From DASUPK01 sp963728875 (lineage in GTDB: Bacteria > Actinomycetota > Thermoleophilia > Solirubrobacterales > 70-9): a stretch of 64,000 nt of DNA. Below, one piece after another: positions 40,366 through 48,100 of this stretch. Every line of letters starts with the position of its first letter. Position 1 is the stretch's first letter. A model generated the notes under the pieces. The model did no database searches, was not told where the DNA came from, and was given only the letters and a program-made list of their open reading frames with translations. Location of the stretch: positions 930,001 through 994,000 of the forward strand of contig CAVSLJ010000001.1 of the NCBI GenBank assembly GCA_963728875.1. Direction: 5' to 3'. Both the position numbers and the translations under genes were made by a program.

Positions 40366-40455
40366 GTAACGGGAGCCCACCAAAGGGCTGAGAGGGCGGC
40401 TGAAGCGCCGCCGACCGTCCGAACCTGATCCGGGTAATGCCGGCGCAGGGAGGTT
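40366..40455 (+). ncRNA. TPP riboswitch (THI element)
   Basis: The conserved pyrimidine-sensing core GGGCTGAGA (CTGAGA at 40388-40393) and the pyrophosphate-sensing core GAACCTGATCCGGG-TAATGCCGGCGCAGGGA (about 40421-40451) are both present in the right order. The variable P3 hairpin is GGCGGC-TGAA-GCGCC. It binds thiamin pyrophosphate. Because the GGGAGG of the 3' strand (40448-40453) is also the only ribosome-binding sequence ahead of thiO, control at translation initiation is likely. There is no room for a separate terminator before the gene. Confidence 0.95.
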
Positions 40456-40480
40456 GGAGCGCCTCGGCCGCATCAATGCG

Positions 40481-41647
40481 GTGACAGAAGAGACCAACAA
40501 CGGATACGACGCGGTCTTCGTCGGAGGCGGCGTCATCGGCCTCGCGTCGGCTTGGCGCGCCGCGGCGAGCGGTGCTCGTGTCCTCGTGCTCGAGGCCGAG
40601 CGGCCGGCCGCTGGAGCCACCGGCGTCGCGGCGGGCATGCTCGCCCCGGCGGGTGAGGCGTCCTGGGGCGAGGAGGCACTGCTCGCGCTCAACCTGGAGT
40701 CGCTGCGCCGCTGGCCCACCTTCGCGGAGGAGCTGGAGCGAGCGTCCGAGACCGAGATTGGCTTCGCGCAGCCAGGCGCCCTGCACGTGGCGCTCGATCG
40801 CGACGAGGCCGAGAGCCTGCGCCGACGCCATGACCTCCACCGGCAATTCGGCCTGGACTCCGAATGGCTGGCCGGCGGGGCGTGCCGGAAGCTCGAGCCC
40901 GGGCTCGCCACCGGCGTCCGCGGCGGCGCGCACGTCCCCGGAGAGGCGAGCGTCGACCCGCGCCGCGTGGTGGCCGCCCTGCTGGGAGCCCTCGAGCGGG
41001 ATTCGATTCCGGTTGAAGCGGGAGCTCGCGTGACCTCGGCTCGGCGGACGCCCGGCTCCTGGGAACTGGAGACGGATGACGGCAGGACCTTCTCCGGCAC
41101 GGCCGTCGTGGTGACGGCCGGCTGCTGGTCCGGCCGGCTGGACTGGATCCCGGCCGAGATGAGGCCGCCGGTGCGCCCGGTCAAGGGCGAGATCGTCACC
41201 TTGCGCGGCCCGGCGGATCAGCCCGTCTGCGAGGGGATCGTCGCGGGCGATCGCGTGTACATGGTTCCAAGGGCGGATGGACGGCTGATCGTCGGGGCGA
41301 CGGTCGAGGAGAAGGGCTTCGACTCCACCGTCACGGCGGGCGGCGTCCACGAGCTGCTGCGCGAGGGCTACAGGCTGATTCCGGAGATCGCCGAGCTCGA
41401 GCTGGCCGAGACCGCCGCAGGTCTGCGGCCGGGCACGCCCGACAACGCGCCGCTGATCGGCTCCAGCGCAATCAATGGGCTGCTGGTCGCAACCGGCCAT
41501 TTCCGCAACGGGGTGCTGCAGGCCCCGCTCACGGCGGACTGCGTCACCGCCCTGCTGGCCGGGGAGGAGCCGCCCATCGACCTGACGCCGTTCTCGCCCG
41601 AGCGTTTCGCGGGAAGCCGCGCGGAGGCCCCGGTGGAGGTCGCATGA
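40481..41647 (+). CDS. thiO: Glycine oxidase ThiO, FAD-dependent
   Basis: A protein of about 388 residues. It oxidises glycine to the imine needed for thiazole formation. The FAD motif is YDAVFVGGGVIGLASAWRAAASG, followed by ERPAAGATGVAAGMLAPAGE. The C-terminal GLRPGTPDNAPLIGSS is typical of ThiO/DAAO enzymes. I give the GTG at 40481; a TTG at 40454 in the same frame touches the riboswitch 3' end, with no spacing from the GGGAGG. The stop overlaps the ATG of the thiS-thiG gene as ATGA. Confidence 0.92.
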   Translation: MTEETNNGYDAVFVGGGVIGLASAWRAAASGARVLVLEAERPAAGATGVAAGMLAPAGEASWGEEALLALNLESLRRWPTFAEELERASETEIGFAQPGALHVALDRDEAESLRRRHDLHRQFGLDSEWLAGGACRKLEPGLATGVRGGAHVPGEASVDPRRVVAALLGALERDSIPVEAGARVTSARRTPGSWELETDDGRTFSGTAVVVTAGCWSGRLDWIPAEMRPPVRPVKGEIVTLRGPADQPVCEGIVAGDRVYMVPRADGRLIVGATVEEKGFDSTVTAGGVHELLREGYRLIPEIAELELAETAAGLRPGTPDNAPLIGSSAINGLLVATGHFRNGVLQAPLTADCVTALLAGEEPPIDLTPFSPERFAGSRAEAPVEVA

Positions 41648-42618
41648 ACGTCAAGCTGAACGGCGAGGTCGTCTCCCTGCCCGACGGCGCCACGGTCGCC
41701 ACGGCGATCGAGACATCGGGTGCGCCCAGTCAGCGCGGGGTGGCCGTCGCACTCGACGGCGACGTGGTGCCGCGCAGCGAATGGGAGGCGACTCCGCTCG
41801 CCGACGGCCAGAAGATCGAGGTGCTGGCCGCGATTCAGGGCGGTGCCGATGACGGCTTCGAGCTCGGTGGCCGGAGCTGGGGGTCGCGCCTGATCGTCGG
41901 TACCGGCGGTTTCCGCTCGCTGGAGCAGATGGAGGAGGCCCTGATCGCCTCGGGCACCGAGATCGTGACTGTGGCGCTGCGCCGCGTCGATCCGGCGGCC
42001 CAGGGATCGGTGCTCGATGTGATCCGCCGGCTCGGGCTGTTCGCGCTTCCCAACACGGCCGGCTGCTACACGGCCCGGGACGCTGTCCGGACGGCGAAGC
42101 TCGCGCGGGAGGCCTTCGAGACGGACTGGGTGAAGCTCGAGGTGATCGGCGACGACCGGACCCTGTTCCCGGACGCGGTCGAGCTGATCGATGCCGCCGA
42201 GACCCTGGTCGACGACGGCTTCACGGTTCTCCCCTACACCAACGACGATCCGATCCTCGCCCGCCGGCTGGAGGACGCCGGCTGTGCCGCGGTGATGCCG
42301 CTCGGCTCGCCGATCGGCTCAGGGATGGGGATCCGGAATCCCTACAACGTGCGGATCATCGCCGAGCGCGCCGGGGTTCCGGTGATCCTCGACGCGGGGA
42401 TCGGGACGGCGTCCGATGCCGCCCTGGCGATGGAGCTCGGCTGCGACGGAGTGCTGCTTGCCAGTTCCGTCTCCCGGGCCGAGGACCCGGCCGGAATGGC
42501 CGCCGCGATGCGCTCGGCCGTGGAGGCCGGTTGGGCCGCCCGGCAGGCCGGCCGCATTCCGCGGCAGCTGCACGCCGAGGCGTCGACGCCGCTCGAGGGA
42601 ACCCCGGACCTCGGCTAG
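41644..42618 (+). CDS. thiSG: Fused sulfur carrier ThiS - thiazole synthase ThiG
   Basis: This 324-residue protein joins two thiamin proteins. Residues 1-67 are ThiS (LNGEVVSLPDGATVATAIE, RGVAVALDGDVVPRSEW, IEVLAAIQGG), ending in the Gly-Gly that is thiocarboxylated in free ThiS. Residues from about 72 on are ThiG: FELGGRSWGSRLIVGTGGF, the Schiff-base Lys in DWVKLEVIGD, LGSPIGSGMGIRNPYNV and LDAGIGTASDAA. ThiS must expose its last Gly to accept sulfur, so either the chain is cleaved after GG or the mechanism differs. No in-frame stop separates the parts. No thiF, thiC or thiD is nearby. Confidence 0.93.
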   Translation: MNVKLNGEVVSLPDGATVATAIETSGAPSQRGVAVALDGDVVPRSEWEATPLADGQKIEVLAAIQGGADDGFELGGRSWGSRLIVGTGGFRSLEQMEEALIASGTEIVTVALRRVDPAAQGSVLDVIRRLGLFALPNTAGCYTARDAVRTAKLAREAFETDWVKLEVIGDDRTLFPDAVELIDAAETLVDDGFTVLPYTNDDPILARRLEDAGCAAVMPLGSPIGSGMGIRNPYNVRIIAERAGVPVILDAGIGTASDAALAMELGCDGVLLASSVSRAEDPAGMAAAMRSAVEAGWAARQAGRIPRQLHAEASTPLEGTPDLG

Positions 42619-43211
42619 CGGCGACGCAGCCGGCCCGCGATCTGGTCGACGCCCTCACCGAAAGCGCCGAACGTCCAGCCCACACCGTGGGCGGCCCTGT
42701 TGAGAACGGTGTCGGCGACCGGTGCGGCTGCGCGATCGGGATCCGTGCCGAGCTCGACCGCCGCCTCACGAACGGCGTCCAGGTGCGGCTCGAAGCGCAC
42801 CGCCCAGTCCTCGCAGAACCCGGCCATGTCTTGGTCCTGGCGGGCGCGCGCCAGCTCGGCGAGCTGCCGGAGCAGCGTCGTCAGGTGCTCGCCGTCGAGG
42901 ACCGAGAACCGCGCCACCATTCCAGCGTCGCCGCCGCGGTCCGCGATCCCCGTCCGCAGGTCGGCGAGCCTTGCGCCGACGTTCTGGGCCATCGGGCTGC
43001 CGTAGAGGCCATACGCCTCCGTGCGGGGCCGCAGCTCCTCGAGCAGGCGCTTCGCCTCGGCGGCCCCGCGCTGGAGCCGATCGCCGACCGGTGTGTCCTC
43101 GAGCAGCGTCCCGACGCGGGCCCAGCGATGGGTCAGGTGGCGCGCCGACGCGTACAGCTCACGGTAGGCGCGGTGCTCGGCGGGGTGGAGTGTCGGTTCT
43201 TGGTCCGTCAT
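42615..43211 (-). CDS. Helical protein of unknown function
   Basis: The 198-residue protein is predicted mostly helical, hydrophilic, and without a signal or membrane segment. Notable stretches are YRELYASARHLTHRWARVGTLLEDTP, RTEAYGLYGSPMAQNVGARLADLR and TVLNRAAHGVGWTFGAFGEGVDQ. I recognise no family. Its TAG stop and that of thiS-thiG share the same CTAG tetramer, so there is no intergenic DNA between these convergent genes. Its promoter region is shared with the divergent radical SAM gene that has an SOS box. Confidence 0.65.
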   Translation of the reverse strand: MTDQEPTLHPAEHRAYRELYASARHLTHRWARVGTLLEDTPVGDRLQRGAAEAKRLLEELRPRTEAYGLYGSPMAQNVGARLADLRTGIADRGGDAGMVARFSVLDGEHLTTLLRQLAELARARQDQDMAGFCEDWAVRFEPHLDAVREAAVELGTDPDRAAAPVADTVLNRAAHGVGWTFGAFGEGVDQIAGRLRRR

Positions 43212-43284
43212 CGCGATCGGCCGTCAGGATCACAGAACCCTAGCCACGGGCGTTGAATGGGCGTAAGCGGAACCGACCGGTGTG

Positions 43285-43298
43285 CGAACATACGTTCG
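43285..43298. promoter_or_regulatory. SOS box (LexA operator), actinobacterial type
   Basis: CGAAC-ATAC-GTTCG is a perfect match to the CGAAC-N4-GTTCG consensus of LexA sites in actinobacteria and firmicutes. It ends one base before the ATG of the radical SAM gene and lies 74 bases from the divergent start at 43211, so it could repress one or both. Confidence 0.75.
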
Positions 43299-44324
43299 AT
43301 GCGTTGGGATTCACAGAGAGTGGAACGCGAGGAGGGAAGGAGCCTTCCCGGCCTGGACGTCGAGCGCGTCCGCACCTTCGACGCTCCGGAGGCCCTCGGC
43401 ATCAACTTCCATGAGGTGCGAGCGAAGTCCGCCCTCAACAAGGTGCCCGGTGACTACCTGCCGTTCAACTGGACCGTCAACGCCTTCAGGGGCTGCACCC
43501 ATGCGTGCGTCTACTGCTTCGCCCGGAACACCCACACCTATCTGGATATGGATGCCGGCCGCGACTTCGAGCGTGAGATCGTCGTCAAGGTCAACGTTCC
43601 CGAGCTGCTGCGGGCTGAGCTCAACAAGCCGAGCTGGAAACAGGAGCTCGTCGCCTTCGGGACCAACACCGACCCGTACCAGTGGGCCGAGGGCCGCTAC
43701 GAGCTCATGCCGCCGATGATCGAGGCGCTCCGGCAGACGGAGACGCCGACGTCCATCCTCACCAAGTCGTCGCTCGTCACTCGCGATCTCGATCTCTACC
43801 TCGAGCTCGCCGAGGTCGCCGACGTCTCGGTCAACTTCTCGGTCCCGACCCTCGACGAGAAGATCTGGCGCCAGACCGAGCCCCACACCCCGCATCCGCG
43901 CAAGCGCCTCGAGGCGGTGGCGGCCTTCAACGAAGCCGGGATCCGCTCGGGCGTCCTGATCGCCCCGCTGATGCCCGGGATCAACGATTCGCCCGAGCTG
44001 GTGGATGAGATCGTCTCGATCGCCGAGGAGGCCGGCGCCACCTTCGTCAACGGGATCGCCCTCCACCTGCGGCCGGGGGTGAAGGAGGTCTTCATGTCCT
44101 GGCTCTCCGCCGCTCGCCCAGATCTGGTGCAGCGATACGACGGGCTCTACCAGGACCGTGCCTACGCGCCGAACGCGGAGCGCAAGCGGATCGGCTCCCT
44201 GGTTCGGGCGCCGAATCTCTCCCGCGACCCTCGGTACAGCCGGCGGGCGCGGCTGGAGGCGAGGCGCAGGGCGCGCGCTGCGGCCGCCGCGGAACCTGAG
44301 GTCGTGCAGACGAAGCTCTTCTAG
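43299..44324 (+). CDS. Radical SAM protein, Rv2578c family (spore photoproduct lyase-like)
   Basis: The 341-residue product has the radical SAM cluster motif C66-x3-C70-x2-C73 in FRGCTHACVYCFARNTHTY. Family blocks around it include FHEVRAKSALNKVPG, FGTNTDPYQWAEG and the C-terminal QTKLF. The family is found with DNA repair genes and resembles DNA photoproduct lyases, but its reaction is not established. I place the start at MRWDSQRV because homologues begin that way and an SOS box ends directly before it; an upstream ATG at 43257 would put the operator inside the gene. The lack of a ribosome-binding site suggests a leaderless transcript. Confidence 0.9.
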   Translation: MRWDSQRVEREEGRSLPGLDVERVRTFDAPEALGINFHEVRAKSALNKVPGDYLPFNWTVNAFRGCTHACVYCFARNTHTYLDMDAGRDFEREIVVKVNVPELLRAELNKPSWKQELVAFGTNTDPYQWAEGRYELMPPMIEALRQTETPTSILTKSSLVTRDLDLYLELAEVADVSVNFSVPTLDEKIWRQTEPHTPHPRKRLEAVAAFNEAGIRSGVLIAPLMPGINDSPELVDEIVSIAEEAGATFVNGIALHLRPGVKEVFMSWLSAARPDLVQRYDGLYQDRAYAPNAERKRIGSLVRAPNLSRDPRYSRRARLEARRRARAAAAAEPEVVQTKLF

Positions 44325-44327
44325 CGG

Positions 44328-44346
44328 CGAGGGCGGCTAGCCCTCG
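44328..44346. terminator. Hairpin at the convergent ends of the radical SAM and DUF6766 genes
   Basis: CGAGGGC (44328-44334) pairs perfectly with GCCCTCG (44340-44346) around a 5-base loop and overlaps the last codons of the minus-strand gene. There is no U tract, so it is a candidate bidirectional terminator or RNA end stabiliser. Confidence 0.45.
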
Positions 44347-45020
44347 ATGCCTGTGGCGTTGTGGGGTGTGCCCACCGGCTTCGACTCCGGCGATCCCCGC
44401 TGGCGGAGAAAGACGGTGATTGCGACGAAGGATCCGACCGCCAGGAACTCGGACTGCCAGTTCTCCAGGGTCGCCTCCCAGAAGTCCGCCGAGCCGACGT
44501 AGCCGAGCCACGAGACGACCTTCTCGTGATGGTCGGTCTGCTGGGCGTTGAACTCCGTCCAGCCGGTCACCGACTGCGCGAACCAGGAGCCGAAGAAGAT
44601 GATCGACATCACGATCAGCAGGGAGTTGGAGTAGACGTAGGTCTTGATTCCCTTCGGCTTGGCCCAGTCGGGGGAATCCCGGCGGGCATGCTCTCCGACG
44701 GACTGATCCTTGTCGGACTCCGTTCCGGCCTTGCCGAGTGGCTTGGACTCCGGCGAGCCGCGCTCGACCAGCCAGACAGTGGCGAGCATGAAGAGCATGA
44801 ACTGCAGGTACTCCGACTGCCAGTTCTCCATCACCGCGTTGCCGAAGTCCGAGGAGACGATGTACCGCCAGAACGTCATCGTCGTGCCGTGGTGGGCCAT
44901 CGCGTCCTCGTTGTGGAGGACATGGCCGGCGATCGCCTGGCCGACGAGCGCCGCAAGGAACAGTCCCAGGAAGAAGAGGGACAGCGAGTGCTCGCGAACG
45001 AATCGGCGGACCCGCGACAT
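44337..45020 (-). CDS. DUF6766-type membrane protein with internal duplication
   Basis: The 227-residue protein has about four hydrophobic helices. Two copies of the unit ENWQS(E)-(Y/F)L, membrane helix, (E/Q)RGSPESKP are visible: VMENWQSEYLQFM...VERGSPESKPLG and TLENWQSEFLAVG...RQRGSPESKPVG. A charged cytoplasmic loop (KAGTESDKDQSVGEHARRDSP) lies between the halves. I associate this with DUF6766, whose role is unknown. The ATG overlaps the stop of a 27-residue gene as TGATG, so the two are coupled. The frame is open upstream to 45134, but that part is not conserved. Confidence 0.75.
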   Translation of the reverse strand: MSRVRRFVREHSLSLFFLGLFLAALVGQAIAGHVLHNEDAMAHHGTTMTFWRYIVSSDFGNAVMENWQSEYLQFMLFMLATVWLVERGSPESKPLGKAGTESDKDQSVGEHARRDSPDWAKPKGIKTYVYSNSLLIVMSIIFFGSWFAQSVTGWTEFNAQQTDHHEKVVSWLGYVGSADFWEATLENWQSEFLAVGSFVAITVFLRQRGSPESKPVGTPHNATGIEG

Positions 45021-45103
45021 CAGTTGTGGGTCAGGCCGATGGCTGTGTAGAACGCAATCCCGGTCGCGATCAGGACCAGCCAGGTGACGAACATCACGCG
45101 CAT
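45020..45103 (-). CDS. 27-residue single-helix membrane peptide
   Basis: The reading frame MRVMFVTWLVLIATG... to ...IGLTHN is one hydrophobic helix with a short polar end. A strong GGAAGGAG ribosome-binding site sits 8 bases before the ATG at 45103. The stop overlaps the ATG of the DUF6766 gene as TGATG. That pairing argues for a real small gene and for a partner subunit of the DUF6766 protein, rather than a chance frame. Function is unknown. Confidence 0.65.
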   Translation of the reverse strand: MRVMFVTWLVLIATGIAFYTAIGLTHN

Positions 45104-45265
45104 TGCGCACCACTCCTTCCCGCTGGCTGCTCACCTAATCCGCACGCCTGCGAACTGCGTGTATCCCATTCAGTCACCTCGTCCGTCCACGCTCGACCGG
45201 GTCTTCACCGCGGACGGAACCGGATCGAAGGTCACGACGGAGCCGGAGCCGCCATTGGGCGACGG

Positions 45266-45722
45266 CTAGCGCTGACTCCAGGCCTCCGCCGGCTCGCTCA
45301 GCTCACGGACCTCCGACGGCAGTTTGCCGCCGACCACGTCGGCGAGCGAGGTGTCCTCCATCACCTCGCGGATGTTGGCGCGCAATGCGATCCAGACCTT
45401 CTGGAGCGGCTCGGCCTCTCCCTTGTACTTGAGCATCTCGGGGCCCTGGCCGCGGACGGTCGCCAGTGGACCCTCCACCGCCCGGACGATGTCGGCGAGG
45501 CTGACCTCGCCGGCGTCCTTGGCGAGCCAGTAGCCGCCCTGGGCGCCGCGGCGGCTGGCGACGATGCCGGTGTGCTTGAGCTCGCCGAGGATGTTCTCGA
45601 GGAACTTGAGCGGGATGTCCTGAGCGTCGGCGATCGCCTCGCCCTTGATCGCCTCACCTCCGGCGGCGGCCAAGCTCGAGCGAAGCGCGAACTGCGTAGT
45701 CGACCTTGGCCGAAATCCTCAT
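45266..45722 (-). pseudogene. Rrf2 family regulator split by a one-base insertion
   Basis: The natural N-terminus MRISAKVDYAVRASLEL starts at the ATG at 45722 but runs into a stop 22 codons on. The rest of the family, AAAGGEAIKGEAIADAQDIPLKFLENILGEL and RRGAQGGYWLAK, continues in the next frame. The shift is one extra A/T pair at 45672/45673: CTTGGCC where CTGGCC would keep the frame. The remaining frame has only a TTG start at 45673 and would lack most of the first DNA-binding helix. Corrected, the protein is 151 residues. It has no Cys, so it would not bind an Fe-S cluster as IscR does. A sequencing error is as likely as a true mutation. Confidence 0.85.
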
Positions 45723-45769
45723 CCACCTCGGACTCTAATGGCGGACGAAGCGCCGCCTAGACTTCCTCC

Positions 45770-45842
45770 GCCCCCTTAACTCAACTGGTAAGAGTGCCGG
45801 TCTTTTAAATCGGTGGTCCGGGTTCGAGTCCCGGAGGGGGCA
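45770..45842 (+). tRNA. tRNA-Lys (anticodon TTT)
   Basis: The acceptor GCCCCCT pairs with AGGGGGC, the D arm is ACTC/GAGT, and the anticodon stem CCGGT/ATCGG holds the loop CTTTTAA, so the anticodon is TTT. The T arm is CCGGG-TTCGAGT-CCCGG. The discriminator is A and CCA is not encoded. It is convergent with purH, 5 bases away. Confidence 0.97.
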
Positions 45843-45847
45843 TCCCC

Positions 45848-47455
45848 CTAGTGCCGGAAGTGGCGGCGCTTCGTGAAGACCATCGCCACGCCGGCGGCGT
45901 CGCACGCCTCGATCACCTCGGCGTCGCGCTTCGAGCCGCCCGGTTGGATGACGGCAGTGGCACCGGCGTCGAGGGCCGCCTGGGGCCCGTCGGCGAACGG
46001 GAAGAACGCATCGGAGGCGACCACGGAGCCGGCGAGCAGCGTCTCGGCGTCCGGGCCCCGAGCCTCCTTCGCCTTCTCGATCGAGAGGCGCACGGAGTCG
46101 ACCCGGCTCATCTGACCGGCGCCGATCCCGAGCGTCGCCCGGTCGCGCGCCAGCACGATCGCGTTGGAGCGCACGTGGCGGCACACCCGCCAGGCGAACA
46201 GCAGATCCGCCCATTGCTCCTCCGACGGCTGCGTCTTGGTGACGACCTCCATCAGCTCGCGCGGCTCGGGTGACCCGTCAGGATCCTGGACGAGGATCCC
46301 GCCGCGAACTCGCTTGATGTCGGGCTCGATCTGATGTGTCCGTCGCTCCTTGTCCTCGAGGATCCGGATCGACTCCTTCTGCTGCAGGACTCCCAATCCA
46401 TCCTCGTCGTACTCCGGCGCGATCAGGACCTCGATGAACTGTTCGTTCAGCCGTTCGGCGAGCGTCTTGTCCACCGGCCGGTTGAGCGCGATCACACCGC
46501 CGAACGCCGACATCGGGTCGCATGCGAACGCCTTCTCGTACGCGAGCCCGACCTCGTCGGCCTCGGCCACCCCGCAAGGGTTGTTGTGCTTGACGATCAC
46601 GCAGCCGGGCCCTTCGAGGTCGCCGAGCAGCGTCCGGGCCGAGTTCAGGTCCAGCACGTTGTTGAACGACAGCGGCTTCCCGTGGAGCTTCGCCACCATG
46701 GAGAGCACGTGCGAGCGCGCCCGCGGCTCGACGTAGAGCGCCGCGCGCTGGTGCGGGTTCTCGCCATAGGAGAGGTCGATCTCCTTCTCCCAGGGCGTCA
46801 CCCAGTAGGTTGGCAGCTGCTCGTAGCGCCGCCCGAACCAGCGGCTGATCGCCGCGTCGTAGCGCGCGGTGTAGGCGAAGGCCTCATTGGCGAGCCAGTG
46901 CCGTGTCGCGGCGGACAGCTCACCGGTCTCCTCGAGCTCGTCGAGCACCGCGTCGTAGCTCTCCGGCCGAACGACTACCGCGACGAAGCGATGGTTCTTC
47001 GCCGCAGCGCGAATCATCGTCGGCCCGCCCACGTCGATGTTCTCGATCGCCTCCTCCTCGGGCACGTCGCGACGGGCCACGGTGCGCTCGAACGGATAGA
47101 GGTTGACGCAGACCAGGTCGATCGTCTCGATCTCGCGGTCCTTGAGCGTCTCGGCGTGCTCCGGGTTGTCCCGCACCGCGAGCAGCGCCGCGTGCAGGTG
47201 CGGATGGAGCGTCTTCACCCGCCCGTCGAGGATCTCCGGGAACCCGGTCAGGTCCTCGACCGGCCTGGCGTCCACGCCGGCCTCGCGCAGCACCGAGAGG
47301 GTCCCACCCGTCGAGATCACCTCGACCCCCTGCTTGGCCAGCCCGCCGGCGAACTCCGCGACCCCGGTCTTGTCGGCGACGGAGATCAGCGCCCGCCGCA
47401 CGGGCAGCGACTCGCCGGCGGGCTCTGGAGCGATCTCGGAGGAGGGAGTCGACAC
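45848..47455 (-). CDS. purH: Bifunctional AICAR formyltransferase / IMP cyclohydrolase
   Basis: This 535-residue protein catalyses the last two steps to IMP. The N-terminal cyclohydrolase domain shows RRALISVADKTGVAEFA, VISTGGTLSVL and RVKTLHPHLHAALL. The formyltransferase half contains LSYGENPHQRAALY, VIVKHNNPCGVAEA with the catalytic Lys-His, and FPFADGPQAALDAGATAVIQPGGS. The start is a GTG at 47455, 10 bases after the purN stop. It ends the purF-purN-purH run and is convergent with tRNA-Lys. Confidence 0.96.
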   Translation of the reverse strand: MSTPSSEIAPEPAGESLPVRRALISVADKTGVAEFAGGLAKQGVEVISTGGTLSVLREAGVDARPVEDLTGFPEILDGRVKTLHPHLHAALLAVRDNPEHAETLKDREIETIDLVCVNLYPFERTVARRDVPEEEAIENIDVGGPTMIRAAAKNHRFVAVVVRPESYDAVLDELEETGELSAATRHWLANEAFAYTARYDAAISRWFGRRYEQLPTYWVTPWEKEIDLSYGENPHQRAALYVEPRARSHVLSMVAKLHGKPLSFNNVLDLNSARTLLGDLEGPGCVIVKHNNPCGVAEADEVGLAYEKAFACDPMSAFGGVIALNRPVDKTLAERLNEQFIEVLIAPEYDEDGLGVLQQKESIRILEDKERRTHQIEPDIKRVRGGILVQDPDGSPEPRELMEVVTKTQPSEEQWADLLFAWRVCRHVRSNAIVLARDRATLGIGAGQMSRVDSVRLSIEKAKEARGPDAETLLAGSVVASDAFFPFADGPQAALDAGATAVIQPGGSKRDAEVIEACDAAGVAMVFTKRRHFRH

Positions 47456-47465
47456 GAAATCGAGT

Positions 47466-48089
47466 CTATTCAGGATCGATATGGACCAGGCGAGGGTTCT
47501 GCTCGTCGATCCGGACCCGGCCGGCGGCGAGCATCCGGATCGTCTCCGGCAGCAGCGCGTGCTCGGTGGCGTGGATCGCCGCCTCGGTCTCGTCCCAATC
47601 ACGGCTCAGCGCGATCGGCACGGGCCGCTGCATGATGATCGGCCCCGAGTCGACGCCCTCGTCGACGAAGTGGACGGTCACGCCCGTGATCTTCGAGCCG
47701 TGATCGATCGCCTGCCGGACCGCGTCGATTCCCGGGAAGGCGGGCAGCAGCGCCGGATGCACGTTGATCACGCGGTTGCGGAACCTCGCCACGAACTCGG
47801 GCGAGAGCAGTTGCATGTACCCGGCGAGGACGACCAGGTCCGGCCCGAGCCCCTCGATCCAGTCACCCAGCGCGCGGTCTCGTGCCCCCCGGCCCTCGTA
47901 GTCGTCCGAGGGGAACACCCCCGTCTCGACCCCCGCGCCCGCGGCGCGCTCCAGCGCCGTCGCCCCGGGCTTGTCGGAGCCGACGCCCACGACCTCTATC
48001 CCCTCCTCCCCGCCGTGCAGCTGGTCGAGGATGGCCTGCAGGTTCGTGCCTCCGCCGGAGGCCAGCACCACGATGCGAAACGAGCTCAC
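47466..48089 (-). CDS. purN: Phosphoribosylglycinamide formyltransferase
   Basis: The 207-residue PurN transfers formyl from 10-formyl-THF to GAR. It opens RIVVLASGGGTNLQAILD. The catalytic Asn-His-Asp set is in RVINVHPALLPAFPG (Asn and His) and VHFVDEGVDSGPII (Asp). It follows purF by 11 bases and precedes purH by 10, so the three form an operon. In many bacteria purM lies between purF and purN; it is missing here. Confidence 0.96.
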   Translation of the reverse strand: MSSFRIVVLASGGGTNLQAILDQLHGGEEGIEVVGVGSDKPGATALERAAGAGVETGVFPSDDYEGRGARDRALGDWIEGLGPDLVVLAGYMQLLSPEFVARFRNRVINVHPALLPAFPGIDAVRQAIDHGSKITGVTVHFVDEGVDSGPIIMQRPVPIALSRDWDETEAAIHATEHALLPETIRMLAAGRVRIDEQNPRLVHIDPE

Positions 48090-48100
48090 GTAGCGGTTTC

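Noticed and set aside
45084..45269. A 61-codon plus-strand frame opposite the small membrane peptide
   Set aside because: It has no ribosome-binding site or family match. The opposite-strand peptide has a strong ribosome site and a coupled stop.
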